DNA of 64,000 nucleotides. Origin: Bryobacterales bacterium. GTDB lineage: Bacteria > Acidobacteriota > Terriglobia > Bryobacterales > UBA6623. The notes under the pieces were generated by a model. The model was given only the letters and a program-made list of their open reading frames with translations, made no database searches and was not told where the DNA came from. Where the stretch lies: assembly GCA_028819255.1 (NCBI GenBank), contig JAPPMB010000059.1, positions 45,146 to 109,145 on the forward strand, in the 5' to 3' direction. Positions 16,678 to 26,410 of this stretch are shown piece by piece. Each line of letters begins with the position of its first letter. Within the stretch, counting starts at the first letter, position 1. A program made the translations under genes and the position numbers.

Positions 16678-17583
16678 ATGAACGGCAATCCGCAGACGAG
16701 CGCGCCCACCTCGCAGCTCACCGGCATGGCAGCTGCGATGTCGGACTACTACGCGCTGGCGAAGCCCTCGATCGTCTGGCTGATCCTGATGTCGGCGGTC
16801 ATGGGCTGCTATCTGGCCGCCGACGGCTCACTGTTGTCGTTGCCGGTGCTGCATGCCCTTCTCGCCACGGCGCTGCTGGCCGCGGGGACCGGCGCCCTCA
16901 ACCAGTGGTCGGAGCGGGACGTGGACGCCCGGATGCGCCGCACGGTCTCGAGACCGATACCGGCCGGCAGGATCCAGCCGCGGGCCGCTCTGCTGTATGC
17001 AGGGGGCCTGACTCTGGCCGGTCTGGCCTACCTGCTCGTGGGCGTGAACGCGCTGTGCTTCGCCCTGGGCGCATGCACGGTCCTGACCTACAACTTTCTC
17101 TACACCCCCCTCAAGACGAGGACCTGGTGGTCCACGGCGGTCGGCGCGTTTCCCGGCGCCGTGCCGCCGCTGATGGGCTGGGCGGCGGTCCGGGACAGCG
17201 TGGCGCTCGAGGTCTGGGTTCTGTACGGAATCCTGTTTCTGTGGCAGTTCCCTCATTTCTACGCGATCGCGTGGATGTACCGCGAAGACTACGGCCGCGC
17301 GGGGATTCGCATGCTCCCGGTCATCGAGGCAACCGGCAGGGCGACAGGCCGGCAGATCGTCGCCAGCGCCGCACTGCTGATTCCGGTCGCGATGGCTCCG
17401 GCGTGGCTGGGGATGGTGGAGCCGTGGTACGCGGTTCCCGCTTTCCTTCTTGGGACGGCGTACCTGGTTTGCGGGATCAGGCTTGCGAGGGACCGTAGGG
17501 CTGCGAGCGCGAAGGAGCTTCTGAAGGCTTCGGTCCTGTACCTGCCCGTGCTCTATCTCTTCCTTCTCTTGGCAAAGCCCTGA
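16678..17583 (+). CDS. ctaB: Protoheme IX farnesyltransferase (heme O synthase)
   Basis: About 301 residues with the expected eight or nine membrane helices of the UbiA prenyltransferase superfamily. The first Asp-rich prenyl-diphosphate site reads NQWSERDVDARMRRT and is followed by SRPIPAGRI. The second conserved loop is YTPLKTRTWWSTAVGAFPGA, then LFLWQFPHFYAIAWMYREDY, diagnostic for CtaB/CyoE rather than UbiA. It makes heme O for a heme-copper oxidase. An ATG at 16678 is preferred over a TTG five codons upstream. It directly follows the bc/cupredoxin genes, implying that the electrons end at an aa3/bo-type oxidase encoded elsewhere. Confidence 0.95.
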   Translation: MNGNPQTSAPTSQLTGMAAAMSDYYALAKPSIVWLILMSAVMGCYLAADGSLLSLPVLHALLATALLAAGTGALNQWSERDVDARMRRTVSRPIPAGRIQPRAALLYAGGLTLAGLAYLLVGVNALCFALGACTVLTYNFLYTPLKTRTWWSTAVGAFPGAVPPLMGWAAVRDSVALEVWVLYGILFLWQFPHFYAIAWMYREDYGRAGIRMLPVIEATGRATGRQIVASAALLIPVAMAPAWLGMVEPWYAVPAFLLGTAYLVCGIRLARDRRAASAKELLKASVLYLPVLYLFLLLAKP

Positions 17584-17908
17584 GAGCCCGCAGCCCGGGT
17601 CGCCGGCATCGTCCGCGATTCCAGGCTCGGGCTTCCCGGGCCGGCGAAAGCGGAGGCTGAACCGTCACGAGTCCCACGGGGCTTCGCGGTCAGGCCGCCG
17701 AGTCCGCAGAAACAGCCCGATCCTGGGAGGCGAGGGTTTGCGCCTCGGCACAGCTCAAACGGCCTCCCGGAAGAAGCTGCCAGCCTGATCGGACCGGATG
17801 TTCCCAGGCCTCCGGGAGCGGCTTTGAGTCCCGCGAGCCAGTCTGGGCACGCCAGTGCACTGGCCGCGGTCCAGACGGCCGACAGCGCCGAGGGGCCTGA
17901 AGGACCGG
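17584..17908. other. Intergenic region between convergent genes
   Basis: 325 bases between ctaB and the convergent hydrolase. It contains several GC-rich partial inverted repeats (for example cgccggc/gccggcg) but no hairpin followed by a T-run. No gene was recognised. Confidence 0.45.
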
Positions 17909-18916
17909 CTAGCCGGTCTTGCCTGCCGTCGGCTCAGACGTCTCCCGCAGGATGCCCGGTCGGGCCTCCGATCGAACCTGTTCCACGACGCGACGAATTG
18001 CTTCCACCACCAGTTCCGGCCGATCATGCTGGACGTAATGGCCGGCGTTCTCGGCGATCTGCCAGTCGCTGGTCTCGGAGAGTCCAGCCAGCTCCTCCTG
18101 CATCTCGTACCAGGATTCGGCGCGTCTGCGTCCTTCTGTCAGGACGATCAGCGGTCTGCGTCCAAGATCCGCGGGTTCGGCGGCGGCTTCTCGAAAACTC
18201 TCGCGAAGCCCAGCCACTTCCGTCGCCACCGTTCGCAGTGAGCGTGTCGTCTTCATCACTCTGTTCTCCGCGACCAGCACCGACTCGTTGCGGGATTCGG
18301 GACTTCCGGCAGGCACGGGAAACAGGAGTCGCGGAACGCCGGTCGGCGCCAGAAAGCCCACTGTCCGTCCGAAGGCGTTTGCGGTCTCCAGGCTCTTCGT
18401 CTGGGAGAGCCGGTCGGGATGGGACGAATCGACGAGAACCATGCCTGCCACTTCATCCACGAACCGTGCGGCGTAGAGCTGTACGATCAGGCCGCCGAAC
18501 GAATGGCCCACGAGAACGTAGGGCGGATCGATGGCGGCATTCCGGAGCAGAAGCCTCAGTTCCCCAACGATGTTGCCGGCGGTCCGCGGCGGGACCGCGG
18601 TTTCGCTCCACGCGTACCCGGCCCTGTCGTAGGCGCAGACTCTCGCGAATTCCGCGATGCCTCCGGTCACGGACGCCCACGTGAGGGAACTGCCGGGCAG
18701 GCCGGCCTCGAGGATGACGGCAGGGTTCCCTGCTCCCTCGCAGACCAGATGAAGTCCGTGCCCGCCAACATCGATGAGTCTCCCGGGAGCGACCGCATTG
18801 CTCAACGTGTGTTGCGAAAGAGCCCACTGCACTACCGTGCCCACTGCGAGTGTCAGGACCAGCGTCGCCGCCAGCCAAAGACCGATTCGAGTCAGAAGCC
18901 TCTTCATCGAAGCCAT
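17909..18916 (-). CDS. Membrane-anchored or exported alpha/beta hydrolase
   Basis: About 335 residues from MASMKRLL. An N-terminal hydrophobic segment (IGLWLAATLVLTLAVGTVVQW) is a signal anchor or uncleaved signal. The alpha/beta-hydrolase core has the oxyanion-side VILEAGLPGSSLTW, the nucleophile elbow GHSFGG (Ser nucleophile), the acid-region VLVDSSHPDR and the catalytic His in NAGHYVQHDRPELV. The substrate is unknown; ester hydrolase/lipase or haloperoxidase-like are possible. A ggag ribosome site precedes the ATG at 18916; the frame remains open another 93 codons upstream, but those residues look like shadow sequence. It is divergent from the TonB-type receptor and shares its control region. 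Confidence 0.88.
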   Translation of the reverse strand: MASMKRLLTRIGLWLAATLVLTLAVGTVVQWALSQHTLSNAVAPGRLIDVGGHGLHLVCEGAGNPAVILEAGLPGSSLTWASVTGGIAEFARVCAYDRAGYAWSETAVPPRTAGNIVGELRLLLRNAAIDPPYVLVGHSFGGLIVQLYAARFVDEVAGMVLVDSSHPDRLSQTKSLETANAFGRTVGFLAPTGVPRLLFPVPAGSPESRNESVLVAENRVMKTTRSLRTVATEVAGLRESFREAAAEPADLGRRPLIVLTEGRRRAESWYEMQEELAGLSETSDWQIAENAGHYVQHDRPELVVEAIRRVVEQVRSEARPGILRETSEPTAGKTG

Positions 18917-19012
18917 AGACACTCCCGCCAGACGATTGGTTTCCCGGCCAGGGAAGATCGGGTTCCGGGCATCGACGGTATTCTCCTGCGACAGCCTGGT
19001 GGAAGTCGCTCC

Positions 19013-19042
19013 TTGACTCGAAACGAAATGGGGTCGTACGAT
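19013..19042 (+). promoter_or_regulatory. Candidate sigma-70-type promoter of the TonB-type receptor gene
   Basis: TTGACT at 19013 and TACGAT at 19037 with an 18-base spacer, about 60 bases before the receptor ATG. It is the best -35/-10 match I found in the window. Confidence 0.5.
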
Positions 19043-19100
19043 TGGCACAGCGGGAGTTTTTGCGCCCCGCGTTGAGTTGGCTAGGGGGACGACGACACTC

Positions 19101-22100
19101 ATGAGGACTGCTGCGCTTGCCGTGCTAACGGCGCTTATATTAGCCATGGCCGCCATCCCGGCTGCCGCCCAGACACAGACCAGGCTCACGGGCACGGTCT
19201 ACGACGACACCGGCTCCGTGATTCCCGGAGCCCGGATCACGATCTTGAACGTCAACACCGGCGTGAGCCAGGAAGCGGAAACCAACGCGTCGGGAAGCTA
19301 CAACTTCCCGTTTGTTTCCGCAGGCCAGTACGAGCTGATCTGCGAGTTCGAGGGGTTCAAGACATACAGCCAGTCTGGCATCGTTCTGGAGACCGGCTCG
19401 GTTCGAGGCGTCGACATCCAAATGCAGCTGGGAGACGTGACCGAGACCATCGAGGTCGAGGCGGCGGCGCCGCTCCTCGAGACCGAGAGCTCGACGGTCG
19501 GACAGTTCATCGAGCGCGACACGGTCTTCAACATGCCGCTTGCGAGCCGTCGCAGCGCCTCTCTGGTGCGCCTGCTCGGAAATGTCACGTACCGGAATGA
19601 AGGCGGCGCGGAGGCCCTCCCGTTCTTTTCCATGGCCGGCGGCCGGTCCCGCAACCAGATGTGGACCCTCGACGGAACGGTCATCCAGAACATGTCCCTC
19701 GGCATCGCCCAGCTCGGCCTGAACCCGCCCGCCGAGTCCCTGCAGGAATTCAAGGCGGAGCAGAGCAACTACTCGGCTGAGTTCGGGCGGGCCGGCGGCG
19801 GATTCATCGTCATGACCACCCGTTCGGGAACGAACAACTTCCACGGCGCCGTCTACGAGTTCTTCCGCAACCAGGCGATTGACACGAGGACGTTCTTCGC
19901 ACCGGGGAAGGCGCCGCTCCGCTACAACATCTTCGGTGGCTCCGCCGGCGGTCCGATCGCAAAGAACAAGTCATTCTACTTCGTCAATTACGAGGGTGGC
20001 CGGCGCCGCAACGGCGTCACTTACTCAAGCGACGATGTTCCGCACCTGCCCGAGGTCGGGGGCGACTTCTCGAATCGGGCCGGCCTTACGCTCCGCGATC
20101 CGCTCTCCGACGGCGGCGTTTTCGAAAACAACATCATTCCCCAGAGCCGGATCGATCCGCTCGGACGCCAGATCGCGGGCTGGTATCCGGCTCCAAACCA
20201 GCCTGGCTCGCTTTCGGCGGCCCCCGCGAACAACTTCGTGAACAACGCGTCGAACGCCCTGACGCAGGACTTCGTCACAGTCAAGGTGGACCACAACTTC
20301 AGCGCCAACGACCGCATGTACGGTCGATTCCAGTACTCGCGAAACCCGTCGGTTGTCGCCAGCGTCTTTCCGAACGAGTTTGCGGATCCGAGGGCCGGGA
20401 CCCGGGACAACGAGCACACCAACGCCACCGGGGCCTGGATTCACCATTTCTCGCCCACGCTGATCCAGGACGTCCGCATCAACTGGGGCCGCCGCCTGCA
20501 CATCAATCGCTCCGCCGGGCGGTATTCGGGCAAGAACGGCGAACTCGGCATTCCGGGAGTGAACGCGGAAGCCTCGCCAACCGTGACCGTGAACGGCCTG
20601 ACCAATCTGGGCGCCGGCAACCACGAGAGGATCCAGACACCGATCGAGACTTGGCAGTTCGTCGACACTTACACCTGGATCCGCGGAAACCACCAGGTCA
20701 GGTTTGGCGGCGAGTGGCGTTTTGCCATGAACGTGGACGACTTCAACCGCTCCACCGGAGGACGGTTCGGCTTCGGCAACCGGGCCACGGGAGTCGGGCT
20801 CGCGGAACTGCTGCTCGGCCATGTCGGCGGCGGGCAACTCATCGACGCCGACATCCTGGAGAGCCGCACCGACTTCTACGGCTTTTTCGTCCAAGACGAC
20901 TGGAGGGTCACTCCCACGTTCACGCTGAACCTCGGTCTTCGCTGGGAACTCGACACGCCGCGGTGGGAACGGCAGGACAACCGCCAGAGCGGCTTCGACC
21001 CCAACGTGATCAATCCCGTGTGCGACTGCCCCGGCGTGGTCACCTTCTCGGGGCGTGACGGACGCAGCAAGTACGCTCATGACTTCGACGCCAACAACTT
21101 CGGCCCCCGATTCGGCTTCGCCTGGGAGGCGGCCCGGGGCTTCGTGGTCCGTGGCGGCTACGGCATCAACTACAACGGCATGTATGCGCGCGCCGTGCCA
21201 TTCACACTGTTCAACGGCTTCAGCCTGAGCGGATCTTTCAATTCGGCAGACGGAGGCTTCACCAGGGCGTTCCGGCTGAGTGACGGCATGCCCAACGTTC
21301 CGCGCGAGGAGCTGACGCCCGCGTTCGGCGCTGTCGAGATCGGTCAAAGACCGCGTCTGGCGCCTGACTTCTTCCAGCAGAGCCAGCACAACGGCATGCA
21401 CCAGCAATGGAACCTCGGCGTGCAGAGGGAGCTGCCGGGCAACCTGCTGGCCGAGATCAGCTACATCGGCAATGTAGGCCACAATCTCGGAGGTGCGAAC
21501 GTCAACATCAACATGATTCCGCTCGTCGGCGGCCGCGGTCCTGACCGGCAGTCGCAGACGGCGAGGCCCTTCCCGCAGTTCAACGCGGTGTGGCACGAGA
21601 GCCCGCCGTGGGGCAACTCCGCCTACCACTCGATGAACATCAAGGCCGAGAAGCGCTACTCGGGCGGGATGAACTTCCTGATGAACTACACGTGGTCGAA
21701 GTTCATCGACGATGTCGAGGCCGCCACCGAACTTGGGGGCGAGCAGGGAAATGGCTACACGCACATAGCGTTGCGGCACCTCGACAAGGCACTTTCGGGC
21801 AACGACGTCCGCCATCGCTTCATCGGCAGCATGGTCTACGAACTGCCTTTCGGAGAGGGTCGTCCCATAGCCTTCGACAGCGCAGCCCTGGACGCCATCG
21901 CGGGCGGATGGGGCATTGGTCTGATTGCGGAGTTCCGAAGCGGCGTGCCGTTCGGGGTCATCGAGAACACCAACAGATCCAATACCTATGCTCACGTGCA
22001 GCGGCCGAACATCTTGGGCCCAGTCTCGGTGCTTTCGAACTGGCGCGACAATGTTCGGGCCAGCAACTACTTCGACCCCTCACTCTTCGAAGCGCCCGGT

Positions 22101-22361
22101 CCCGGCGGCGTCGGGACAAGCCCGCGGAACATCTGCTGCGGCCCGGGCTTCAACGGGTTCGACCTTTCGGTGCACAAGTGGTTCTCGTTCACGGAAAGGC
22201 ACCGCCTGCAGCTTCGCGGAGACTTCTACAACCTCTTCAACCGGGCGGCGTTCTCGAATCCGGAACTGCGACGCGGCCGGGGAGCCTTCGGACGGATCGG
22301 CAGGGTCCTGGTCGGCTCGAATGGGCGGCTGGCCCAGATTTCGCTCCGGTTCGAGTTCTAG
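19101..22361 (+). CDS. Outer-membrane TonB-dependent-receptor-like protein with carboxypeptidase-regulatory domain (Oar type)
   Basis: About 1086 residues. A signal peptide ends at IPAAAQ. An Ig-like carboxypeptidase-regulatory domain follows (LTGTVYDDTGSVIPGARITI, about 28-110), then a plug domain (TETIEVEAAAPLLETESSTV onward, with GGGFIVMTTRSGTNNFHG). The rest is a ~750-residue beta-barrel with repeated FGGEWRF/LNLGLRWE strands. The last strand ends in LAQISLRFEF, with the terminal Phe of outer-membrane barrels. This is the expanded Acidobacteria-type 'TonB-dependent receptor', probably importing oligosaccharides or other large nutrients; the substrate is unknown. I start at ATG 19101; a TTG eight codons earlier is possible. 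A good promoter lies upstream and no SusD partner is adjacent. Confidence 0.92.
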   Translation: MRTAALAVLTALILAMAAIPAAAQTQTRLTGTVYDDTGSVIPGARITILNVNTGVSQEAETNASGSYNFPFVSAGQYELICEFEGFKTYSQSGIVLETGSVRGVDIQMQLGDVTETIEVEAAAPLLETESSTVGQFIERDTVFNMPLASRRSASLVRLLGNVTYRNEGGAEALPFFSMAGGRSRNQMWTLDGTVIQNMSLGIAQLGLNPPAESLQEFKAEQSNYSAEFGRAGGGFIVMTTRSGTNNFHGAVYEFFRNQAIDTRTFFAPGKAPLRYNIFGGSAGGPIAKNKSFYFVNYEGGRRRNGVTYSSDDVPHLPEVGGDFSNRAGLTLRDPLSDGGVFENNIIPQSRIDPLGRQIAGWYPAPNQPGSLSAAPANNFVNNASNALTQDFVTVKVDHNFSANDRMYGRFQYSRNPSVVASVFPNEFADPRAGTRDNEHTNATGAWIHHFSPTLIQDVRINWGRRLHINRSAGRYSGKNGELGIPGVNAEASPTVTVNGLTNLGAGNHERIQTPIETWQFVDTYTWIRGNHQVRFGGEWRFAMNVDDFNRSTGGRFGFGNRATGVGLAELLLGHVGGGQLIDADILESRTDFYGFFVQDDWRVTPTFTLNLGLRWELDTPRWERQDNRQSGFDPNVINPVCDCPGVVTFSGRDGRSKYAHDFDANNFGPRFGFAWEAARGFVVRGGYGINYNGMYARAVPFTLFNGFSLSGSFNSADGGFTRAFRLSDGMPNVPREELTPAFGAVEIGQRPRLAPDFFQQSQHNGMHQQWNLGVQRELPGNLLAEISYIGNVGHNLGGANVNINMIPLVGGRGPDRQSQTARPFPQFNAVWHESPPWGNSAYHSMNIKAEKRYSGGMNFLMNYTWSKFIDDVEAATELGGEQGNGYTHIALRHLDKALSGNDVRHRFIGSMVYELPFGEGRPIAFDSAALDAIAGGWGIGLIAEFRSGVPFGVIENTNRSNTYAHVQRPNILGPVSVLSNWRDNVRASNYFDPSLFEAPGPGGVGTSPRNICCGPGFNGFDLSVHKWFSFTERHRLQLRGDFYNLFNRAAFSNPELRRGRGAFGRIGRVLVGSNGRLAQISLRFEF

Positions 22362-22374
22362 GGACTTGACGGGC

Positions 22375-22414
22375 GGCGGCGACTAGCGGCCGCCCGGCCC
22401 ATCCCGTCGCCGCC
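22375..22414. terminator. Possible bidirectional terminator hairpin
   Basis: Arms ggcggcgac (22375-22383) and gtcgccgcc (22406-22414) form a perfect 9-bp GC-rich stem with an inner NotI-like palindrome, between the convergent receptor and macrodomain genes. There is no T-run, so the call is tentative. Confidence 0.35.
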
Positions 22415-22421
22415 GAGGCAG

Positions 22422-22994
22422 TCAGCGAAACTGCGGAACGATTGCGAGCGCTGCCAGCGTGAACGCCTCGAAGGTGCGGTCCCCAAAGAGAACGAAAGCA
22501 ACGCAAGTCACGTTCCGTGGCCCGGCGGCGAGACTCTGGGCCGTGGCCGTGACTGCAACTCTCGCGGCCTCCGCCAGCGGGTAGCCGTAGACTCCCGTGC
22601 TGATCGCCGGGAGCGTCACGGTCTGCGCTCCCAGTTCGTCGGCGAGGGTGAGGCACTTCCGATAGCACGAATCCAGGGCTTCGGGCTCGCCGCTCCTGCC
22701 GTCGCGGTACCGGGGACCCACGGCGTGCAGGACCCATCTGGCAGGCAGGCGGCCTGCGCCCGTCACGACAGCGTCCCCGGCCGGACATCGCCCGATGCGC
22801 GCGCGAATCTCATCGAGCTCGCGCATGATCGACCGGCCGCCGGCGCGGTGAATGGCGCCATCCACTCCACCGCCGCCGCGAAGCTGAGAGTTCGCGGCGT
22901 TGCCGATCGCGTCAGCCGACACCTTGGTGATGTCACCGGTCTGAAGCTTGAGCTTCCGGCTTCCTATTGTGATTTCGAACTTCGTCTTCATCAT
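22422..22994 (-). CDS. Macrodomain protein (ADP-ribose / O-acetyl-ADP-ribose hydrolase type)
   Basis: A 190-residue single macrodomain, full length. ADP-ribose-binding motifs are clear: GDITKVSADAIGNAANSQL, GGGGVDGAIHRAGG, GDAVVTGAGRLPARWVLHAVGP and the phosphate-loop ISTGVYGYPLAEAARVA. This layout matches the YmdB/MacroD branch that removes mono-ADP-ribose or deacetylates OAADPr. The ATG pair at 22994 is preceded by a strong ggagggg. The neighbouring gene upstream on the same strand is an ATPase/nuclease-like protein ~590 bases away, so no operon is implied. Confidence 0.93.
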   Translation of the reverse strand: MMKTKFEITIGSRKLKLQTGDITKVSADAIGNAANSQLRGGGGVDGAIHRAGGRSIMRELDEIRARIGRCPAGDAVVTGAGRLPARWVLHAVGPRYRDGRSGEPEALDSCYRKCLTLADELGAQTVTLPAISTGVYGYPLAEAARVAVTATAQSLAAGPRNVTCVAFVLFGDRTFEAFTLAALAIVPQFR

Positions 22995-23587
22995 CGGTTG
23001 TTCCCCCTCCTATTCGTCAGCGCCATTCCGATTGAAACACGACGATCGCGGCTGTCCGCCCCGGCCGCATGAAGCCCCGGGCCCCGAAGTTGTGCCGGGA
23101 CGCCCGTCGTGGCGAGCGGGCAGAGGTCAAGGTCGGCAGTTTCAGCCTTGAAGCAAAGACGACTCGGCGGCTTCGGAATCCGACCGAAGGGATTGCCCGC
23201 AGCTTGCAGGGAACTGCCCCTGAAACACCTGCGCCGCTCCCAACTGCTCCGGTCGTGCGTTGGGGTGAGGAGCCGGTGCAGGCGGGCCGCCAGACACGCG
23301 GGAGTCTGCCTGCGTCAAAGGGTCATCCGCACCGGGCCGATTGCGAGTGCGAGCGGGCGGGGGTGGCGGCGGTGGACCCCAAGTGGCGCGCTTGCTCTCC
23401 GGTCGGTTGTCGAAGGAAGGTCTTGTCTGGCTCGGCGCTGAAGGCGGGCGGCGGTCCTCTCGCAGCAAGAGAAGAGAGCCGCCGCAGGTTGGGTCTCGTC
23501 AGCCGGAGCCGAGACCTCGAAGAGACCGGAGGAATCGCAGATTCGGATTCTTCCATCCTCCGCCGTTGTTGGTCGGCGGTCGGCGCG
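22995..23587. other. Intergenic stretch without recognisable gene
   Basis: 593 GC-rich bases with low-complexity G/C runs near 23350. All frames give Pro/Arg-rich shadow translations. No structure or similarity was seen beyond the ribosome-binding site of the macrodomain gene at its left end. Confidence 0.5.
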
Positions 23588-25189
23588 CTAGAGCCCCCAA
23601 ACCGTGATTGGCGGGCTGCCCGGCTGGGGGGCCTTCCTGAACGCGCGCTCTTCCCACGACCGCCCCTCTCGCATGTCAAAGACCAGCAGGTGCCCCGACT
23701 CGGCGCCGCAGCGGTCCATGCACCAGGCCGTCTGCTCTCGTCCCTTGCGGATCACACTCCTCAGGCTGGACCCTTTCCTCAGCACCTTGCATTCTATGAC
23801 ATGCTTGTTCGCATGGGATGGAAGCGTCTCCCCGGGCGCCGGCCATTCCACAAGCAGGTCCGTCCGTCCGCGGGCGACGGCATACTCGCGCGTGATGCGC
23901 CCGCCGCTGTTGATCACGCGCTGCATGTAGGCGTGCAGCACAAGCTGGGGCCCGGCTTCCCGGTGTCCGTAGCGGGCTACCCACGATTCGGAATGCTCAC
24001 GGAAGTACCCTTGGAATGCGCGAATCAGCTTCTGGATGTCCAAGCTCCCGTCCTCGTTGACATACCAGCTGGGTGACACGAGGCTCTCGAGCTCGGTTTC
24101 CTGGACTGCGGTCAGTTCCCGCGGGATGACCTCGGCATAGATCGGGTTGGCCATGCGAACCTCGCCCTCGCCCGCCACCAGCCCGAGATCCCGGACGTAT
24201 TCCAGGTCGCGGAGCGAGTAGCTGCCACTAAGGGATCCTCCGAGCATGGGCAGGATCACACGCCTCACGCGTTCCCCGCGCAGCTGGTTGGCAAGCTGGT
24301 CGAGATGGGTGTCCCGGTCTCGGACGAGAGTCTCCCTGGCCCGATCGATCGCAGCGGTCCCGATCGGCTTGCTGCGGTCCCGTCCCGCATTGTCGTTGAA
24401 GCAGGCCTGGAGAGCCAATGCGTTGACCAGCCAAGGCTGGCCAGCCGTCAGTTCCCAGATTCTCTCCACCGCGCCCCCCTCGAACTGTTGGCCGGTCTCG
24501 GTAGTGTGCTGGCCGAGCAGCGCTCGCATCTCTTCCTCGGTGAAGTCCGCGAGCCGCAGCGACTTGGCCTTGATGTTGAATGCACTGCCCCCGGCGACAT
24601 CCGTGCCCTGTGAACTCGAATGGATGCGGTAGTCGCGAATGTCGCGCACACCGCACAGGATCACGCTTTGCGGGAATCCGTCCGGCCTCTCGACATAGCC
24701 GGCGCGGAGCTGTCTCAGCACGGATATGAGGGAGTCCCCTTCCAAGCTGTCGATTTCGTCGATCAGCAGAACCAAGGGCTTCTCCCGTGCCCTGGCCCAG
24801 CGCTTCAAGGTCACATTGAACGCACCATGGCCGCCATGCTCGGCCAGCACCTGTAGTCGCGTGTCCCGGACAAAGGGGTCGTGCAGCGTCTCCTCCGCGT
24901 TTTCTGCGATCTGGCCCAGGAGTACCCGCATGGCCTCTGGCACGTCCTCCCGCGCAGTCTGGCCGACCTCGAACTTGACGTACACGCAACCGTACTGGCC
25001 GGTGACGTTGAGTGTGTCGGCGAGGGCCCTGAGGATCGAGGTCTTGCCAGTCTGGCGGGGGGCATGGAGGATGAAGTACCGCATGTCCTCGATAAGCTCG
25101 AGAACTTCTTCCAGATTGATCCGGCTGAGGGGTGGGATGCAGTAATGGCGCCGGGGCAGCATCGGGCCCTCGGTGTTGAATTTGCGCAC
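23588..25189 (-). CDS. AAA-type ATPase with C-terminal PD-(D/E)XK-like nuclease domain
   Basis: A 533-residue protein. The N-terminal STAND/AAA-like ATPase has Walker A APRQTGKTSILRAL near residue 44 and Walker B PLVLLIDEIDSLEGD near 139, then winged-helix-like segments. Near the C-terminus, ARGRTDLLVEW and HVIECKVLRKGSS give a D...ExK pattern of the PD-(D/E)XK superfamily. It belongs to the general 'ATP-binding protein/AAA_14-like' group seen in many environmental genomes; function is unproven, with defence or mobile-element roles suspected. The start is GTG at 25189 (MRKFNTEG); an ATG nine codons later is an alternative. It is not a paralogue of 4347-5894 by motif order and is isolated on both sides by gene-poor DNA. 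Confidence 0.85.
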   Translation of the reverse strand: MRKFNTEGPMLPRRHYCIPPLSRINLEEVLELIEDMRYFILHAPRQTGKTSILRALADTLNVTGQYGCVYVKFEVGQTAREDVPEAMRVLLGQIAENAEETLHDPFVRDTRLQVLAEHGGHGAFNVTLKRWARAREKPLVLLIDEIDSLEGDSLISVLRQLRAGYVERPDGFPQSVILCGVRDIRDYRIHSSSQGTDVAGGSAFNIKAKSLRLADFTEEEMRALLGQHTTETGQQFEGGAVERIWELTAGQPWLVNALALQACFNDNAGRDRSKPIGTAAIDRARETLVRDRDTHLDQLANQLRGERVRRVILPMLGGSLSGSYSLRDLEYVRDLGLVAGEGEVRMANPIYAEVIPRELTAVQETELESLVSPSWYVNEDGSLDIQKLIRAFQGYFREHSESWVARYGHREAGPQLVLHAYMQRVINSGGRITREYAVARGRTDLLVEWPAPGETLPSHANKHVIECKVLRKGSSLRSVIRKGREQTAWCMDRCGAESGHLLVFDMREGRSWEERAFRKAPQPGSPPITVWGL

Positions 25190-25676
25190 GAACGCTTGAG
25201 TATTGCACGCGACCCACCGGGGCCTTGTCCAATCGGTGCGTCATCCTGCCAACGGAGAATCGGTCACCGGTCCCGGCGTTGCCGACGTGCGCCGCTGTTC
25301 ATGGAATACCTCCCGGCATGCTCCCCTGCCACTGTTGCCAATAGGGGAGGGGCTCGCAGCGACTGCTCGGCCATGTCGGCATGAGCAAGTGTGGGCACGG
25401 CGCCGGAGCGCTGACGTGGCCGTTGGGCCCTGCGTCGCTCCAGAACCGTATTCCAGAGCAGCCCAACTCGGCACTCTCGCATATGGGAAGCCCCGGGCGT
25501 CATGAAGGCGTCACATGTCGACGACCCGTCGGGGACCCCGGCCAGAGAGCCTGATGGCCGCAAGTTCCTTGAGGTGCGGGGCAGACGGGTGCCCTGTTCC
25601 GCCGGCGCGGCGTTCCAAGAGAGCGCCGAGTCGATCCGGGCTTGCTGTCCTGCAAAGCGTTGCTGCGCGGTCTGCC
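25190..25676. other. Intergenic stretch without recognisable gene
   Basis: 487 bases between the divergent ATPase gene and the small coiled-coil ORF. Open frames are shadows. An AATACT box 10 bases before the ATPase GTG might be its -10, but no -35 accompanies it. Confidence 0.4.
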
Positions 25677-26033
25677 ATGCTTTCGGTGATGGCGGCTAGC
25701 TGGAAGCAGACTCTAGCGGCGATTTCGGCGGTGACCGGAGCAACGATGGCGCTTGCGACATTCATGGGGGGAGTGGAGAAGCGCTTAGGAGAGCGGATTG
25801 ATCGAGTGGATACGGGGATTGGTCGAGTTAAGACGCGGATCGATGCGCGACTGGATGAGGTGAGCGACCGGCTGATCAGACTCGAAGGCGCTGTGCTGCC
25901 GGTGAAGGACCATCGGGGCGCTCAGGGCGGAGTGAAGAATAGCCTTTCCTTCCTGTGCGGAGTTCGGGCATGGCGCCTTGCGGAACGAGGTTCCGTGGGA
26001 GGGGACGGCCAGCGCACTGGTGGGTTTGGCTGA
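25677..26033 (+). CDS. Small membrane protein with coiled coil (hypothetical)
   Basis: From ATG 25677 the frame encodes 118 residues. A hydrophobic N-terminus (TLAAISAVTGATMALATFMGG) is followed by a clear amphipathic coiled coil, RLGERIDRVDTGIGRVKTRI and DARLDEVSDRLIRLE. That layout, one membrane segment plus Asp/Arg-rich heptads, is common among small uncharacterised bacterial proteins. The last ~40 residues (RAWRLAERGSVGGDGQRT) look like read-through into non-coding sequence and may reflect a lost stop. The frame is open further upstream but without sense. A protein of similar plan lies at 63467-63709. Function unknown. Confidence 0.5.
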   Translation: MLSVMAASWKQTLAAISAVTGATMALATFMGGVEKRLGERIDRVDTGIGRVKTRIDARLDEVSDRLIRLEGAVLPVKDHRGAQGGVKNSLSFLCGVRAWRLAERGSVGGDGQRTGGFG

Positions 26034-26410
26034 TGACGCGGGCCGGTCGCCGGATGTTCCTTTGGCGGCCTGCATGCCAAGTGCTGCTATGACCGGTCCG
26101 TCGTGCGGCTGGGCGGAATGCGAATCGCGACGAAAGTGGCTCGCCGACAAGCGCAAATGAGGGGCATGCAACAGCTTACGCCCCAGGAGAGGCGGCCGCC
26201 CGGCCAGGCCCCGGTGAATGTCTCGCGAGGCTTGACGGCATGGTTCCGTCGGGCCAGTGTCTTGTTTCGGCCCGGGCGTAGGCCGGACGCTGGCGCTTGC
26301 TGATCTTGATGCCCTTCGGAGAGTTCCTTTGCAACCCGGACCACGGCGGCCCAACCGCTGTGCATCTGCGCGAAAGCACCCTACTGCCCAATGGAGGAAC
26401 TTGCCTCTAG
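26034..26410. other. Gene-poor stretch
   Basis: The left part of a 677-base region lacking any recognisable gene between the small coiled-coil ORF and the aldolase. Frames are shadows. The right part contains the two hairpins listed separately. Confidence 0.45.
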
